Source of the DNA: Rhizobium sp. Root1334
Lineage (GTDB): Bacteria > Pseudomonadota > Alphaproteobacteria > Rhizobiales > Rhizobiaceae
DNA: 64,000 bases
Direction: 5' to 3'
Assembly: GCF_001426665.1 (NCBI RefSeq)
Contig: NZ_LMEY01000001.1
Coordinates: 1,329,179 to 1,393,178, forward strand
Under the pieces are notes generated by a model, which searched no databases, had not been told where the DNA came from, and worked only from the letters and a program-made list of their open reading frames with translations. Position 1 is the first letter of the stretch; the number at the start of each line of letters is the position of its first letter. This document shows, piece after piece, positions 1 to 7,741 of this stretch. The translations under genes were made by a program, and so were the position numbers.

Positions 1-168
1 GAATACGAGGAACGCTTCGCCAACCCCTTCGTCGCCGCCGAACGCGGCTTCATCGACGAGGTCATCATGCCCCACTCGTCGCGCCGCCGCATCGCAAGGG
101 CGTTTGCTTCACTCAGGGGCAAACGCAAAGAGCAGCTGTGGCGCAAGCACGATACGATCCCGTTGTGA
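1..168 (+). CDS. pccB: Propionyl-CoA carboxylase beta chain, C-terminal end (5' truncated by window)
   Basis: The window opens inside a reading frame whose last 55 residues are visible. They carry the carboxyltransferase C-terminal pattern ANPFVAAERGFIDEVI followed by SRRRIARA and a basic tail ending HDTIPL, which is typical of biotin-dependent propionyl-CoA carboxylase beta subunits. The enzyme carboxylates propionyl-CoA to methylmalonyl-CoA in the cytoplasm together with the biotinylated alpha chain. The frame ends in TGA at 166-168, 8 bases before the convergent stop of the next gene. The catalytic part lies outside the window, so the exact acyl-CoA specificity (propionyl versus acetyl or methylcrotonyl) rests on this tail alone. 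Confidence 0.85.
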   Translation, partial: EYEERFANPFVAAERGFIDEVIMPHSSRRRIARAFASLRGKRKEQLWRKHDTIPL

Positions 169-176
169 GAAACTAA

Positions 177-653
177 TTATGGCAATTTTCCTTCGAGATC
201 CTCAAGTTGCTGGCGCCACCAGTAAGTGGCCTCTCTGGTCAATTGAATGCCGTCAGCATCTAGTCGTTCGAAATAAAGCCCCTCTTCGTCTAGCGATACG
301 CCGAACTCGAAGGTTTTGAGTATACTGTTCCGCTCAAGCTCAATGAACTCCCAAAATATCCAGTTGTCACGGCGATTGTCCTTCCACCCATTCCATTTTC
401 GGAGAACTTCCTCGTGATGCCTTTGCGAGACTTTCGCGTCCATTTTATCCAGCACATGACCAACAATTCGAAGACAGGAAACTAAATACACCCAATGCAT
501 TCGCCATTCCGGATACTCATCGCCAATGTCTGAATTTTGAAGTGTGAAGTTCATGCTGATGCATTCAGAGAACGGCTCCCAAGCTCGTAGAGTACGCTTC
601 TGACAGGCTTTGACGAACAGGTCGCTTTGAGCAGGAATGTATGTGCTTCTCAT
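177..653 (-). CDS. Hypothetical protein, tryptophan-rich, low G+C
   Basis: This is an uninterrupted 158-residue frame that I do not recognise. The product is rich in aromatic residues, with about nine tryptophans, for example in the WNGWKDN and DNWIFWEF segments, and has no signal peptide or clear membrane segment. It looks like a soluble, largely helical protein. Base composition is visibly lower in G+C than the surrounding core genes, and the gene sits convergent to pccB. These points suggest an accessory insertion. The start at 653 is the longest ATG, and a later start is possible. No function is assigned. Confidence 0.6.
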   Translation of the reverse strand: MRSTYIPAQSDLFVKACQKRTLRAWEPFSECISMNFTLQNSDIGDEYPEWRMHWVYLVSCLRIVGHVLDKMDAKVSQRHHEEVLRKWNGWKDNRRDNWIFWEFIELERNSILKTFEFGVSLDEEGLYFERLDADGIQLTREATYWWRQQLEDLEGKLP

Positions 654-703
654 GCTTTCTCCGGCATGGGTTACAAAACCCAGAGTTTAAAGGCAATAAC
701 TGC

Positions 704-919
704 GTGCAATACTGGATTTACGAAAATTACCCTAAAAAATACGCATGCCTACACGAATACCGATGCGGCATGTGCAACAGTGGAGCCGGGCTCAATGGAA
801 GTAACGCCCCTGAGAATGGTCATTGGCATGGCCCCTATTCCGATAGATCCGCAGCTGCGACCATCGCAAAAGCCATACCAATGATAGCCTATCGCGAATG
901 CAAATTATGCGCCCCTTGA
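704..919 (+). CDS. Small Cys/His-rich putative zinc-binding protein
   Basis: A GTG-initiated frame of 71 residues is proposed, preceded at some distance by AAAGG. The product reads as a compact domain: an aromatic start (WIYENYP), then CLHEYRCGMCNSG, a central GHWHGPY segment, an A-rich helix, and a terminal ECKLCAP. Two CxxC pairs plus histidines suggest a zinc ribbon. I recall similar short proteins with a WHGPF-type centre and terminal CxxC in scattered bacteria, but cannot name the family. The coherent pattern makes this a gene despite its low G+C content. An upstream ATG at 641 in the same frame is possible but would add an unconvincing leader. Confidence 0.5.
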   Translation: MQYWIYENYPKKYACLHEYRCGMCNSGAGLNGSNAPENGHWHGPYSDRSAAATIAKAIPMIAYRECKLCAP

Positions 920-1010
920 ACTCGGAGGAATCATAGTGCGCTCGCACTTCTCACGTGTTTGAAGTGCTCTTCTCTCCGCACATGCCGCTCACTTACTAAG
1001 GACCACGCCC

Positions 1011-1916
1011 ATGACCGAAAAATCCCCCGCCAACAATCTTCCAGCAGGCTACGAAGTCCCGAAAGTCTGGACCTGGGACAAGGCCAATGGCGGCGCGTTT
1101 GCCAGCATCAACCGGCCGATCGCCGGGCCGACGCATGACAAGGTGCTGCCGGTCGGAAAACATCCGCTGCAGCTCTATTCGCTCGGCACGCCGAATGGCG
1201 TCAAGGTGACGATCATGCTCGAGGAACTGCTGGCGGCAGGGCACAAGGGTGCGGAATATGATGCCTGGCTGATCAAGATCGGCGATGGCGACCAGTTCGG
1301 TTCTGGCTTCGTCGGCGTCAATCCGAATTCGAAGATCCCGGCATTGATGGACCATGCGCCAAAGGACGGCGGCGCTCCGGTGCGCACCTTCGAATCCGCC
1401 TCGATCATGGTTTATCTCGCCGAAAAATTCGGCGCATTCCTGCCCACTGATCTGCGCACCCGCACCGAGACATTCAACTGGCTGTTCTGGCAGATGGGCT
1501 CCGCCCCGTTCCTCGGTGGCGGTTTTGGCCATTTCTATGCCTATGCGCCGATGCACATCCAGTATGCGATCGATCGCTATGCCATGGAGGTGAAGCGCCA
1601 GCTCGACGTGCTCGACCGGCATCTGGCCGACAACCAATTCATGGCAGGCTCCGAGTACACGATTGCCGACATGGCCATCTGGCCGTGGTACGGTAATCTG
1701 GCACTCGGCCAGGCCTATGGCGATGCCGGCACCTTCCTCGATGTGCAGAGCTACAAGAACGTCCAGCGCTGGACGGCCGAAATTGCGGCCCGCCCGGCGG
1801 TCAAGCGCGGCCGCATGGTCAACCGCACGAGCGGCGATCCATCCGAACAATTGCATGAACGCCACGATGCCTCCGACTTCGATACGAAGACGCAGGACAA
1901 GATTGTAAAGGCGTAA
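1011..1916 (+). CDS. yghU: Glutathione S-transferase, YghU type
   Basis: The 301-residue product matches the YghU/Nu-class glutathione transferase in length and layout. It has an N-terminal extension (about 1-50), a thioredoxin-fold domain (about 50-135) containing LYSLGTPNGVKV, NPNSKIPAL and the glutathione-binding FESASIMVYLAEKFG, then an all-helical domain (about 140-270) with the N-capping motif YTIADMAIWPW. Family members bind two glutathione molecules and reduce disulfides or organic hydroperoxides in the cytoplasm. The gene is followed 12 bases later by two related small genes, probably in one operon. The ATG at 1011 is the natural start. Confidence 0.93.
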   Translation: MTEKSPANNLPAGYEVPKVWTWDKANGGAFASINRPIAGPTHDKVLPVGKHPLQLYSLGTPNGVKVTIMLEELLAAGHKGAEYDAWLIKIGDGDQFGSGFVGVNPNSKIPALMDHAPKDGGAPVRTFESASIMVYLAEKFGAFLPTDLRTRTETFNWLFWQMGSAPFLGGGFGHFYAYAPMHIQYAIDRYAMEVKRQLDVLDRHLADNQFMAGSEYTIADMAIWPWYGNLALGQAYGDAGTFLDVQSYKNVQRWTAEIAARPAVKRGRMVNRTSGDPSEQLHERHDASDFDTKTQDKIVKA

Positions 1917-1928
1917 GGAGAGACTAGC

Positions 1929-2306
1929 ATGGCTAAACGGCCCGAGATGACAAAACACAGGGGCTTTCCCTCCGGCATGCCGGGCCATGGTCATCACTTC
2001 ACCATCCGGCGGGCAAACGAGAAGGGGGTAACTCCGCTCAAGGCGCTGCAGCGCCTCGCTCGCCCCAATTCGATCGAGCAGAAGGTCGATGCCGCCTTCC
2101 TGCACGCGCTCTGGCACCATTTTGGCACCGAACCGTTCGAGCGCGGCAATCTGGACGCCGGACGGTTGAACCTCTTGTTCGGCCGCGAAGTGGTTCCCGC
2201 CGAAGACCCGTTCGACGCGGCGTCCTACGAAGCCTTGTTACGGATCGACGAGCGTGTCGGCCGCAAGAATTTCCCGGAAGCTTTCGAAGACGTGTTCGAG
2301 GTATGA
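1929..2306 (+). CDS. Conserved hypothetical protein, first of a tandem paralogous pair
   Basis: This 125-residue protein starts 12 bases after the yghU stop behind an AAGGAGAG ribosome-binding site. It is clearly paralogous to the next gene. Both share MAK.PEM.KHRGFP.GM near the N-terminus, a TPL segment, F.GT.PF.RGNLD.-RL--LFGRE, FD.ASYEALL and RKNFP.AFE. No enzyme motif, signal peptide or membrane segment is visible, and I do not recognise a named family. Co-transcription with yghU suggests a link to glutathione or stress metabolism, but that is inference from position only. Confidence 0.75.
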   Translation: MAKRPEMTKHRGFPSGMPGHGHHFTIRRANEKGVTPLKALQRLARPNSIEQKVDAAFLHALWHHFGTEPFERGNLDAGRLNLLFGREVVPAEDPFDAASYEALLRIDERVGRKNFPEAFEDVFEV

Positions 2307-2310
2307 TGCA

Positions 2311-2724
2311 ATGGCCAAGACCCCTGAAATGCCCAAGCATCGCGGCTTTCCAGCCGGAATGCTCGGCACCCAGTGGCAGTTCACCCTGCGCCGGGCGAAT
2401 TCCAAGGTTACGCCCCTGAGCGCCTGGCCGCGGCACCGGACCATGGATCAGACGGTTGGACTTGCCGATATCGAATTCGTCCAAGCCCTCTTTCAATATT
2501 TCGGCACGGCGCCGTTCCAGCGTGGCAATCTCGATGGCGAACGGCTGTGCCGCCTGTTCGGCAGGGAATTGCTGCCGGCGGAACGCGGTTTTGACCCGGC
2601 CTCGTATGAGGCACTGCTGAAGTTGAACGTGCCTCTCGCCCGCAAGAATTTCCCGCAGGCTTTCGAGGAAGAAAAAAAGGATGCGGGCGCGGCGCGCGTC
2701 AACGGGAAATCGCGAGGCGATTAG
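2311..2724 (+). CDS. Conserved hypothetical protein, second of a tandem paralogous pair
   Basis: The ATG at 2311 lies 4 bases after the previous stop and yields 137 residues. A longer frame reaches back into the preceding gene but would break the alignment between the paralogues, which both begin MAK-PEM-KHRGFP. The shared core is the same as in the preceding gene, including F.TAPFQRGNLDGERLCRLFGRE and ARKNFPQAFE. The copy adds a lysine- and arginine-rich tail. The pair probably arose by tandem duplication and is translated from one message with yghU. Function is unknown. Confidence 0.73.
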   Translation: MAKTPEMPKHRGFPAGMLGTQWQFTLRRANSKVTPLSAWPRHRTMDQTVGLADIEFVQALFQYFGTAPFQRGNLDGERLCRLFGRELLPAERGFDPASYEALLKLNVPLARKNFPQAFEEEKKDAGAARVNGKSRGD

Positions 2725-3019
2725 CGTCAGAAAGCCGTTGAAGGTGGGGCCGCGGGATAAAGAAACGGCTGATGCGGCCGCAACGCTCGAAGAGTTGATG
2801 TTTTTATGGCGCGCTGTTCTCGACCTCTTGGAAGAGAGGTTGTGAAATGTGGGGCAACACCTACCCCCAATAAGTCATCGCTGAAAAATTCTGCTTTCGA
2901 TTTCAAGGAAATGACGCATTCTGTCTTCGCGCTCAGCTGATTCGCCTCATGTGCCTGCGTCCAGGCCGAATTGAGAGCCGAACGACAACGCTAAATGATT
3001 TAGCCGGGGGGCAGGCGCA

Positions 3020-3208
3020 ATGCAGAAGCGCGACGACGTCGAAAACTGGGCAGTTTACAGGGCACAACAAATTCTGATGCGCGAGGGCATGGACCTCGCC
3101 CTCTCGGCACGCGATTTCGATAGCGGCACGGTGAGGGCCAAAGGCAAGCTGCTTGCCATGGCGATCGCCGCCTCTCTGGTGGAAGCGTCCGCCGCCCGGG
3201 CGGATTGA
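3020..3208 (+). CDS. Small hypothetical protein
   Basis: This short frame of 62 residues is preceded by GGGGGGCAGG upstream of ATG, which can serve as a ribosome-binding site. The product starts with a charged segment (QKRDDVENWAVYRAQQILMREGMDLALSA, quoted only as a guide to its helical nature at 2-30 in pieces: KRDDVENWAVYRAQ, then ILMREGMD) and ends in an alanine-rich helix. It resembles many small rhizobial proteins of unknown role. There is no signal peptide. Codon usage is typical of the genome, so I accept it as a probable gene with moderate confidence. Confidence 0.45.
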   Translation: MQKRDDVENWAVYRAQQILMREGMDLALSARDFDSGTVRAKGKLLAMAIAASLVEASAARAD

Positions 3209-3355
3209 GCCCAACACGCAACCCTTCGGAAACCATATTATTACCCGGCTTCACTGCGGGGTTTCCACCCCCTAAATCTGGGAATTGTCAGCGCCCGCGC
3301 CGGCTCTAGACTGTTGCTTCAAACTAGGTGTGTTTCGAGCGATGGGGGTGAAGCG

Positions 3356-3562
3356 ATGTCGTTTCTGTCGGACATGGCCTTGAATCAAACTGATATCGAA
3401 GTGGTCTGCGGCGCGCTGGAAGAATGGTGCGAGGAGACCCACACGGTGCTCGACAGCGACAATGGCCGCGATGCTGCCACGGTGATGCTTGGCCTCTACA
3501 AGACCGGTCATGAAACCAAGGGGTCGATCCTCGAAGCGATGCGCCGGGTCAACGGCGCGTAA
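3356..3562 (+). CDS. Small hypothetical protein
   Basis: I place the start at 3356, directly after GGGGGTGAAGCG, giving 68 residues. An earlier in-frame ATG at 3314 lacks a ribosome-binding site. The product is acidic and helical (DMALNQTDIEVVCGALEEWCEE, abbreviated here to its EVVCGALEEWCEE core) with two cysteines, and it ends EAMRRVNGA. It looks like a soluble cytosolic protein with no recognised domain. It lies 33 bases from the convergent dehydrogenase gene. Confidence 0.5.
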   Translation: MSFLSDMALNQTDIEVVCGALEEWCEETHTVLDSDNGRDAATVMLGLYKTGHETKGSILEAMRRVNGA

Positions 3563-3595
3563 CGCCGGGCGACTTGCCGGCTGCAATCACCACGT

Positions 3596-4627
3596 TCAGT
3601 TGACGCTGACGGGCTTGGAGCGCATGCGCGAGACCGTCTCGCGCTCCGCCCGCTTGCAGCGCATCGGCGGCAGGTTGCGATCCATCAGGTCCATGTCCTC
3701 CAGCACCATGTCGCCCATCTTCTTGAAGGCGCTGTCGAGCGCGCCTGCCCGGTGGGCGGAGCGCAGGAAGCCTTTGAGGCTGCGGACGGGATGGTCAAGC
3801 GGCAAAGGCTCGTCGGGATAGACATCGCTCGCCGCCACGATATGGCCGCTTGCAACCGCCGCCATCAGCGCGTCGAAGTCGACAACATTGGCGCGGCTCA
3901 GCAGGATGAAGGCAGCACCCGGCCGCATGCTCGCAAAAGCCTTAGCGCCGAGGAAATGCTGGTTCTCGCTGGTGACCGCCGCAACGACGAAAATGAAATC
4001 GCTCTTTGTCAGCACATCCTCAAGGCTCGACGGCATGACGCCGTTGTCGATGAGGATCGAGGCGGGCATCCAGGGATCGTAGACGCGGGTATTGGTGCGG
4101 AACCCGGAGAGCACGCGGTTCAACGCCTTGCCAAGATCGCCGAAGCCGATAATGCCGACATCGGCGCCAGACAAGAGCCGCGCCTTTGCATTGCCTTCGC
4201 CACCCCAGAGTTCACGGCCTTCGCGGAAATCCACGTCGGCATCGACAATGCCGCGGGCAATATTCAGCGCCATGGCAAGCCCCATCTCGGCGACCGGCTC
4301 GGCAAACACCTGCCCCGTCGTCACCACATGGATGCCGCGGGCAAACAGCAGCTCATAGGGCATGTTGTTGATCAGGTTGCTCTCGACATTGAGAATGCAA
4401 CGAAGATTTGGCATGCGCTCCAGCGTTTCGGCGCTGAGCGGCGGCTGACCGATAATATAGCGGGCTTCGCCGAGAACATCGTCACCCAGTCCGGCGATAT
4501 CTTCGGGATCAGCTTCGATGATGCGGTACTTGGCTTTCAGCTGCTCCAGCGCTGCAGGCGTAAAGATCAGATCAAGCGTGCGCGGTTCCGGCGCGCAGAT
4601 GGCCAGGGGCCGTTGCGTTTCAGGCAT
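3596..4627 (-). CDS. D-isomer specific 2-hydroxyacid dehydrogenase
   Basis: With the ATG at 4627, preceded by GGGAG, the product has 343 residues, the usual size of this family. The NAD-binding motif GIIGFGDLG lies at about 158-166. The catalytic triad is present: Arg245 in LSRANVVD, Glu273 in DVYPDEPLP and His292 in SAHRAG. Such enzymes reduce a 2-keto acid or oxidise a D-2-hydroxy acid, or act on phosphoglycerate-like substrates, with NAD(H). The N-terminal domain does not identify the substrate. The C-terminal tail of about 40 residues is basic and lacks the ACT domain of SerA. An upstream ATG at 4702 would add an unlikely leader. Confidence 0.82.
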   Translation of the reverse strand: MPETQRPLAICAPEPRTLDLIFTPAALEQLKAKYRIIEADPEDIAGLGDDVLGEARYIIGQPPLSAETLERMPNLRCILNVESNLINNMPYELLFARGIHVVTTGQVFAEPVAEMGLAMALNIARGIVDADVDFREGRELWGGEGNAKARLLSGADVGIIGFGDLGKALNRVLSGFRTNTRVYDPWMPASILIDNGVMPSSLEDVLTKSDFIFVVAAVTSENQHFLGAKAFASMRPGAAFILLSRANVVDFDALMAAVASGHIVAASDVYPDEPLPLDHPVRSLKGFLRSAHRAGALDSAFKKMGDMVLEDMDLMDRNLPPMRCKRAERETVSRMRSKPVSVN

Positions 4628-4731
4628 GATAGCATCTCCCTCGCCAGGCATGGGAAAGGCCCGGCATTCCTCTTGGCCGAAGTTGTATTGATCAACGGTC
4701 AATTTGCAAGGCGGCTGGACAGGAGGCCTGC

Positions 4732-5055
4732 CTAATAATCAAGGCCGCGCAGCTGGCGTTCGATCGAGCGGGGCGTGCCGGGAGACTGGAACACCGGACC
4801 GTCGCCCTGGCGGCAATTGTTGACGGTCCTGTAGCGTGGCGCGAAAGTGGGGTAGCCATCGCGCTTGATGACGGTCTGCTCACAGTAGATCCGCTTGGCA
4901 TCGAAAGCCTCCTCCGGCGTCTTCACACCGGGCAGATCGGTATAGACCTGAGCAAGCTGCACCGGCGCTGTGGACAGTGGCGCAGCGATAGCCGGGATGC
5001 CGGACAGAAGCAGCGAGGCGGAGAGAAAAACAGTCTGCAGGGTCAACATCACCAT
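4732..5055 (-). CDS. Secreted hypothetical protein
   Basis: The product of about 107 residues starts with a hydrophobic signal peptide (LTLQTVFLSASLLLSGIPAIAA) with a likely AxA cleavage near residue 25, quoted here only up to its AIAA end. The mature part is about 80 residues, contains two cysteines (YCEQT and NNCRQ) that could form a disulfide, and ends RQLRGLDY. It should be periplasmic. A second start at 5049 fits the GGA upstream better and would remove two residues. I do not recognise the family. It is divergent from the exonuclease gene. Confidence 0.6.
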   Translation of the reverse strand: MVMLTLQTVFLSASLLLSGIPAIAAPLSTAPVQLAQVYTDLPGVKTPEEAFDAKRIYCEQTVIKRDGYPTFAPRYRTVNNCRQGDGPVFQSPGTPRSIERQLRGLDY

Positions 5056-5189
5056 TCCAACCGATGCCCGATGAGCGCCATAGGTCTCCTGCGGGCGTGA
5101 GGAGACGGTATCGTTTCCAGAGAAGTTACGCTATAGCCAACGACCTGAACCAAAGTGCTGCACCTTGTCCGGCTGATGTGGGGTTTTCC

Positions 5190-5816
5190 ATGGCAAATAC
5201 AATACGGCTTCACGAAGGCGACATTTCAGTTGAAGACGCCGCCCGCTACAAGGGCGCGATCGCCATCGATACAGAAACGCTCGGCCTCATCCCGCGTCGC
5301 GACCGGCTCTGCGTCGTGCAGCTTTCGCCTGGCGACGGTTCCGCCGACGTCATCCGGATCGCCAAGGGCCAGACGCAGGCACCGAATCTTGTGGCCATGC
5401 TGGAAGACCCGTCCCGCCAGAAGATCTTCCACTTCGGCCGCTTCGATATCGCCGTGTTGTTCCATACGTTCGGCGTCACCACGACGCCGGTGTTCTGCAC
5501 CAAGATCGCCTCGCGGCTGACCCGGACCTACACCGACCGGCACGGCCTGAAGGACAATCTGAAGGAACTGCTTGAGGTTGACATTTCCAAGCAGCAGCAG
5601 TCGTCCGACTGGGCCGCCGAAAAACTTTCGCAGGCACAGCTGGAATATGCCGCATCCGACGTGCTGCATCTGCATGCCCTGCGCGACAAGCTGACGGCAC
5701 GCCTGATCCGCGATGGCCGCGCCGAACATGCAGACGCCTGCTTCGCCTTCCTGCCGACACGCTCCAAGCTCGATTTGATGGGCTGGGAGGAAACCGACAT
5801 TTTCGCGCACAGCTGA
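5190..5816 (+). CDS. Ribonuclease D-like 3'-5' exonuclease (DEDDy)
   Basis: The start at 5190 gives 208 residues, the size of the short rhizobial RNase D-like proteins that contain only the exonuclease domain. E. coli RNase D, at about 375 residues, has additional HRDC domains. The DEDDy residues are visible: Asp27 and Glu29 in IDTET, Asp86 in HFGRFDIAVL, and Tyr153 with Asp157 in YAASD. Two metal ions bound by these residues cleave RNA from the 3' end, probably in tRNA or small RNA maturation or in degradation. A frame open further upstream (to 5064) has no support. The upstream 130 bases separate it from a divergent gene and should hold its promoter. Confidence 0.85.
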   Translation: MANTIRLHEGDISVEDAARYKGAIAIDTETLGLIPRRDRLCVVQLSPGDGSADVIRIAKGQTQAPNLVAMLEDPSRQKIFHFGRFDIAVLFHTFGVTTTPVFCTKIASRLTRTYTDRHGLKDNLKELLEVDISKQQQSSDWAAEKLSQAQLEYAASDVLHLHALRDKLTARLIRDGRAEHADACFAFLPTRSKLDLMGWEETDIFAHS

Positions 5817-5990
5817 TCCTGCTATCCGGCAGCCTCAACCCACGACCGCAGCCGCGTGGGGCGTCCCGGCGCCGGCGTCGAAGGTTGACACCATCCTAAT
5901 ATAACGACCACGAAAATAGGTTAATCAGACATTAATGGTTGCCGGTTACTGTTCAACGATATCCCACGTTGCAGACCGCGCGGAGCAGCC

Positions 5991-7343
5991 ATGATTACGC
6001 CTCTTCAATCCAGTGCCGGAACAGTTAGCACCACTTTGATGCAGTCGATGATCGACCAGGCGGAAGAGAGGCGCGTCGAGGACGAAAAGAAGGCGCGCAA
6101 GGAAACCAAAGAGGACGATATCCTCAAGGCGCGCATTTCGGCGAGCAAGAGCCATGCGGCGCTCAACGACAAGGTCAACGCCCATTTCTTCGGCGCCTTG
6201 AAGAGCGACGACAATCCGATGGCGGAATTGATTTCGCGCTTTCTCAACGTCTTGGGTGTGAGCCGGGACGAAGGCGAAACCGACACGGATTTCGGTACAC
6301 GCGTTGGCGATACGCTGGCGCTGGTTTCGATGATCGGCAAAAGAGAAGCGAACGGAGGTATTCCCGGTCAACCGCGCGAGGTCACGCTGGCCCGGTTTCG
6401 GGTCTCGGTCGATGATATCGATGCCGTGCTGAACGGCACCGCAGAACAGCCGACCGAAATGACGAAGATGGCGGCCCGCTTCGTGACCCGCTATGGGCTC
6501 ACGCAAAACGAGGGCGAAGACGACAAGGCCTACAGCAAGCGCATCGGCGAGGCGATGGCCGACGTGCGCAAGCCGATGCCAGCCAGCATCGAGGAACTCG
6601 AAAAGAAGACAGGTCTTCGGGATCTGGGCTTGACCGCCGCTCAGATGGTGGAAGCCATCAAGAACCCTCACGGGACTCAGGCGAAAGCCATCCAGGAAAT
6701 TCTGGACGATACCGCACGCACCGACGGCACGTCGACCGAGGATACGCAGGTCGCGATCCAACGGTTGGAAGATATAGCCGATCCGAAATCCATCGAAGAA
6801 CTGAAGCTGGAACGGACCCACCAGCCGGACCCGACCCGGGTCGAGAACGCCGAAACGCGCAAGGAGCGCGAAGAGGATATTCGCAAACTGGAAGCAGGTG
6901 AGAAGCTCGAGGACGTCCAGGATGTTCAGGACACGATCGAAAAGGTCAATGACGCCGTTCTCAATGCCCCCGGCTCAACCGGTGCGCCGACCGGAGAAGG
7001 CCAGCCTGCTGCAGAGGCTGTCACAGCGGGCGATCTGCTTTTGACTTTGGCAGCGGGCGCCGAAATCGCGCAGATAGAAGAACAGGCGGAAACCACTGCA
7101 GCCAGCAACAGCACGGCTGGGCGGATCGATACAATCGATACGGAAGCGGGAACGACGGACACGTCCGAGGAAGCCAAGGAAGAGGCTGACGCGGCCGTTC
7201 TGCTCGCCCGGGCCGGTCCCGGAGACGCAGCAGCACCGGTCGGAGAGGATGCGGAAGCGAACGGCATTCTACCCGTCAGCCTGGACGAAAACGGGATTTA
7301 TGAAATCCTCAAGCGCCAGGCCGAAGGGGCGAAGGCCGCCTGA
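5991..7343 (+). CDS. Acidic protein of unknown function with an internal repeat
   Basis: This 450-residue protein starts at ATG 5991 behind GGAG. The N-terminus (20-60) is charged and probably coiled-coil. A unit of about 75-80 residues is present twice. Residues 79-112 and 159-192 align without gaps at a spacing of 80, sharing RF, G, EGE.D, R.G and a final V. Each copy is followed by a similar L...V...D/A...VL/AIKN segment. The rest is a Glu/Ala/Thr-rich, low-complexity region that is probably disordered, ending in a short helix (ENGIYEILKRQAEG). There is no signal peptide or membrane segment. I do not recognise the family. It abuts the next, convergent gene with no spacer. Confidence 0.75.
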   Translation: MITPLQSSAGTVSTTLMQSMIDQAEERRVEDEKKARKETKEDDILKARISASKSHAALNDKVNAHFFGALKSDDNPMAELISRFLNVLGVSRDEGETDTDFGTRVGDTLALVSMIGKREANGGIPGQPREVTLARFRVSVDDIDAVLNGTAEQPTEMTKMAARFVTRYGLTQNEGEDDKAYSKRIGEAMADVRKPMPASIEELEKKTGLRDLGLTAAQMVEAIKNPHGTQAKAIQEILDDTARTDGTSTEDTQVAIQRLEDIADPKSIEELKLERTHQPDPTRVENAETRKEREEDIRKLEAGEKLEDVQDVQDTIEKVNDAVLNAPGSTGAPTGEGQPAAEAVTAGDLLLTLAAGAEIAQIEEQAETTAASNSTAGRIDTIDTEAGTTDTSEEAKEEADAAVLLARAGPGDAAAPVGEDAEANGILPVSLDENGIYEILKRQAEGAKAA

Positions 7344-7679
7344 TTACGGCTTGCGTCTGACAATACCGAGGCGCGCCATCACTTCCTTCGGGATGCCATA
7401 TCGCTGAACGGCATCGCGGTTTGAGCGCAGGCCACAGATTTCGCGCTGGATGAAGAACGCCCAGACGACATCGGCGGCATCGTTCAGCAACTGTTCCCGC
7501 TGCTCCGGCGCCGTTTGAGGATCGCTGAGTACGCTCAAGGCGGCGATCGCCTTTTCCACTTTCAACCCATGCCGGCCGAGCGCATCGGCCCGCTCCGACA
7601 TCAGCTCGTATTCGAGCAGATTGAGGCCGGTATCCTTGCTGAAGGATGGCGACAGGGATTGCGGCGGACGAACCGTCAT
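7344..7679 (-). CDS. Conserved small protein, possibly DUF6665 family
   Basis: The 111-residue protein has a helical core (LNLLEYELMSERADALGRHG, shortened to LLEYELMSERADAL) followed by DAADVVWAFFIQREICGLR and the terminal segment YGIPKEVMARLG. The start and composition resemble a rhizobial family I remember as DUF6665, but I cannot confirm this. There is no signal peptide. Its stop codon lies directly against the stop of the preceding convergent gene, and its start is 62 bases past the stop of the NAMPT gene upstream on the same strand, so it may be read through from that gene. Confidence 0.65.
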   Translation of the reverse strand: MTVRPPQSLSPSFSKDTGLNLLEYELMSERADALGRHGLKVEKAIAALSVLSDPQTAPEQREQLLNDAADVVWAFFIQREICGLRSNRDAVQRYGIPKEVMARLGIVRRKP

Positions 7680-7741
7680 CGTCAGGACTCCACAGGTAGA
7701 CCTAACCCAAGATGGAGCGCCGCTGGCTACCAGGCAATGGG

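Noticed and set aside
996-2120. Long open frame (374 codons) on the minus strand across yghU
   Set aside because: It is antisense to a well-supported glutathione transferase, and the product has no recognisable domain. Such frames arise from the high-G+C codon bias.
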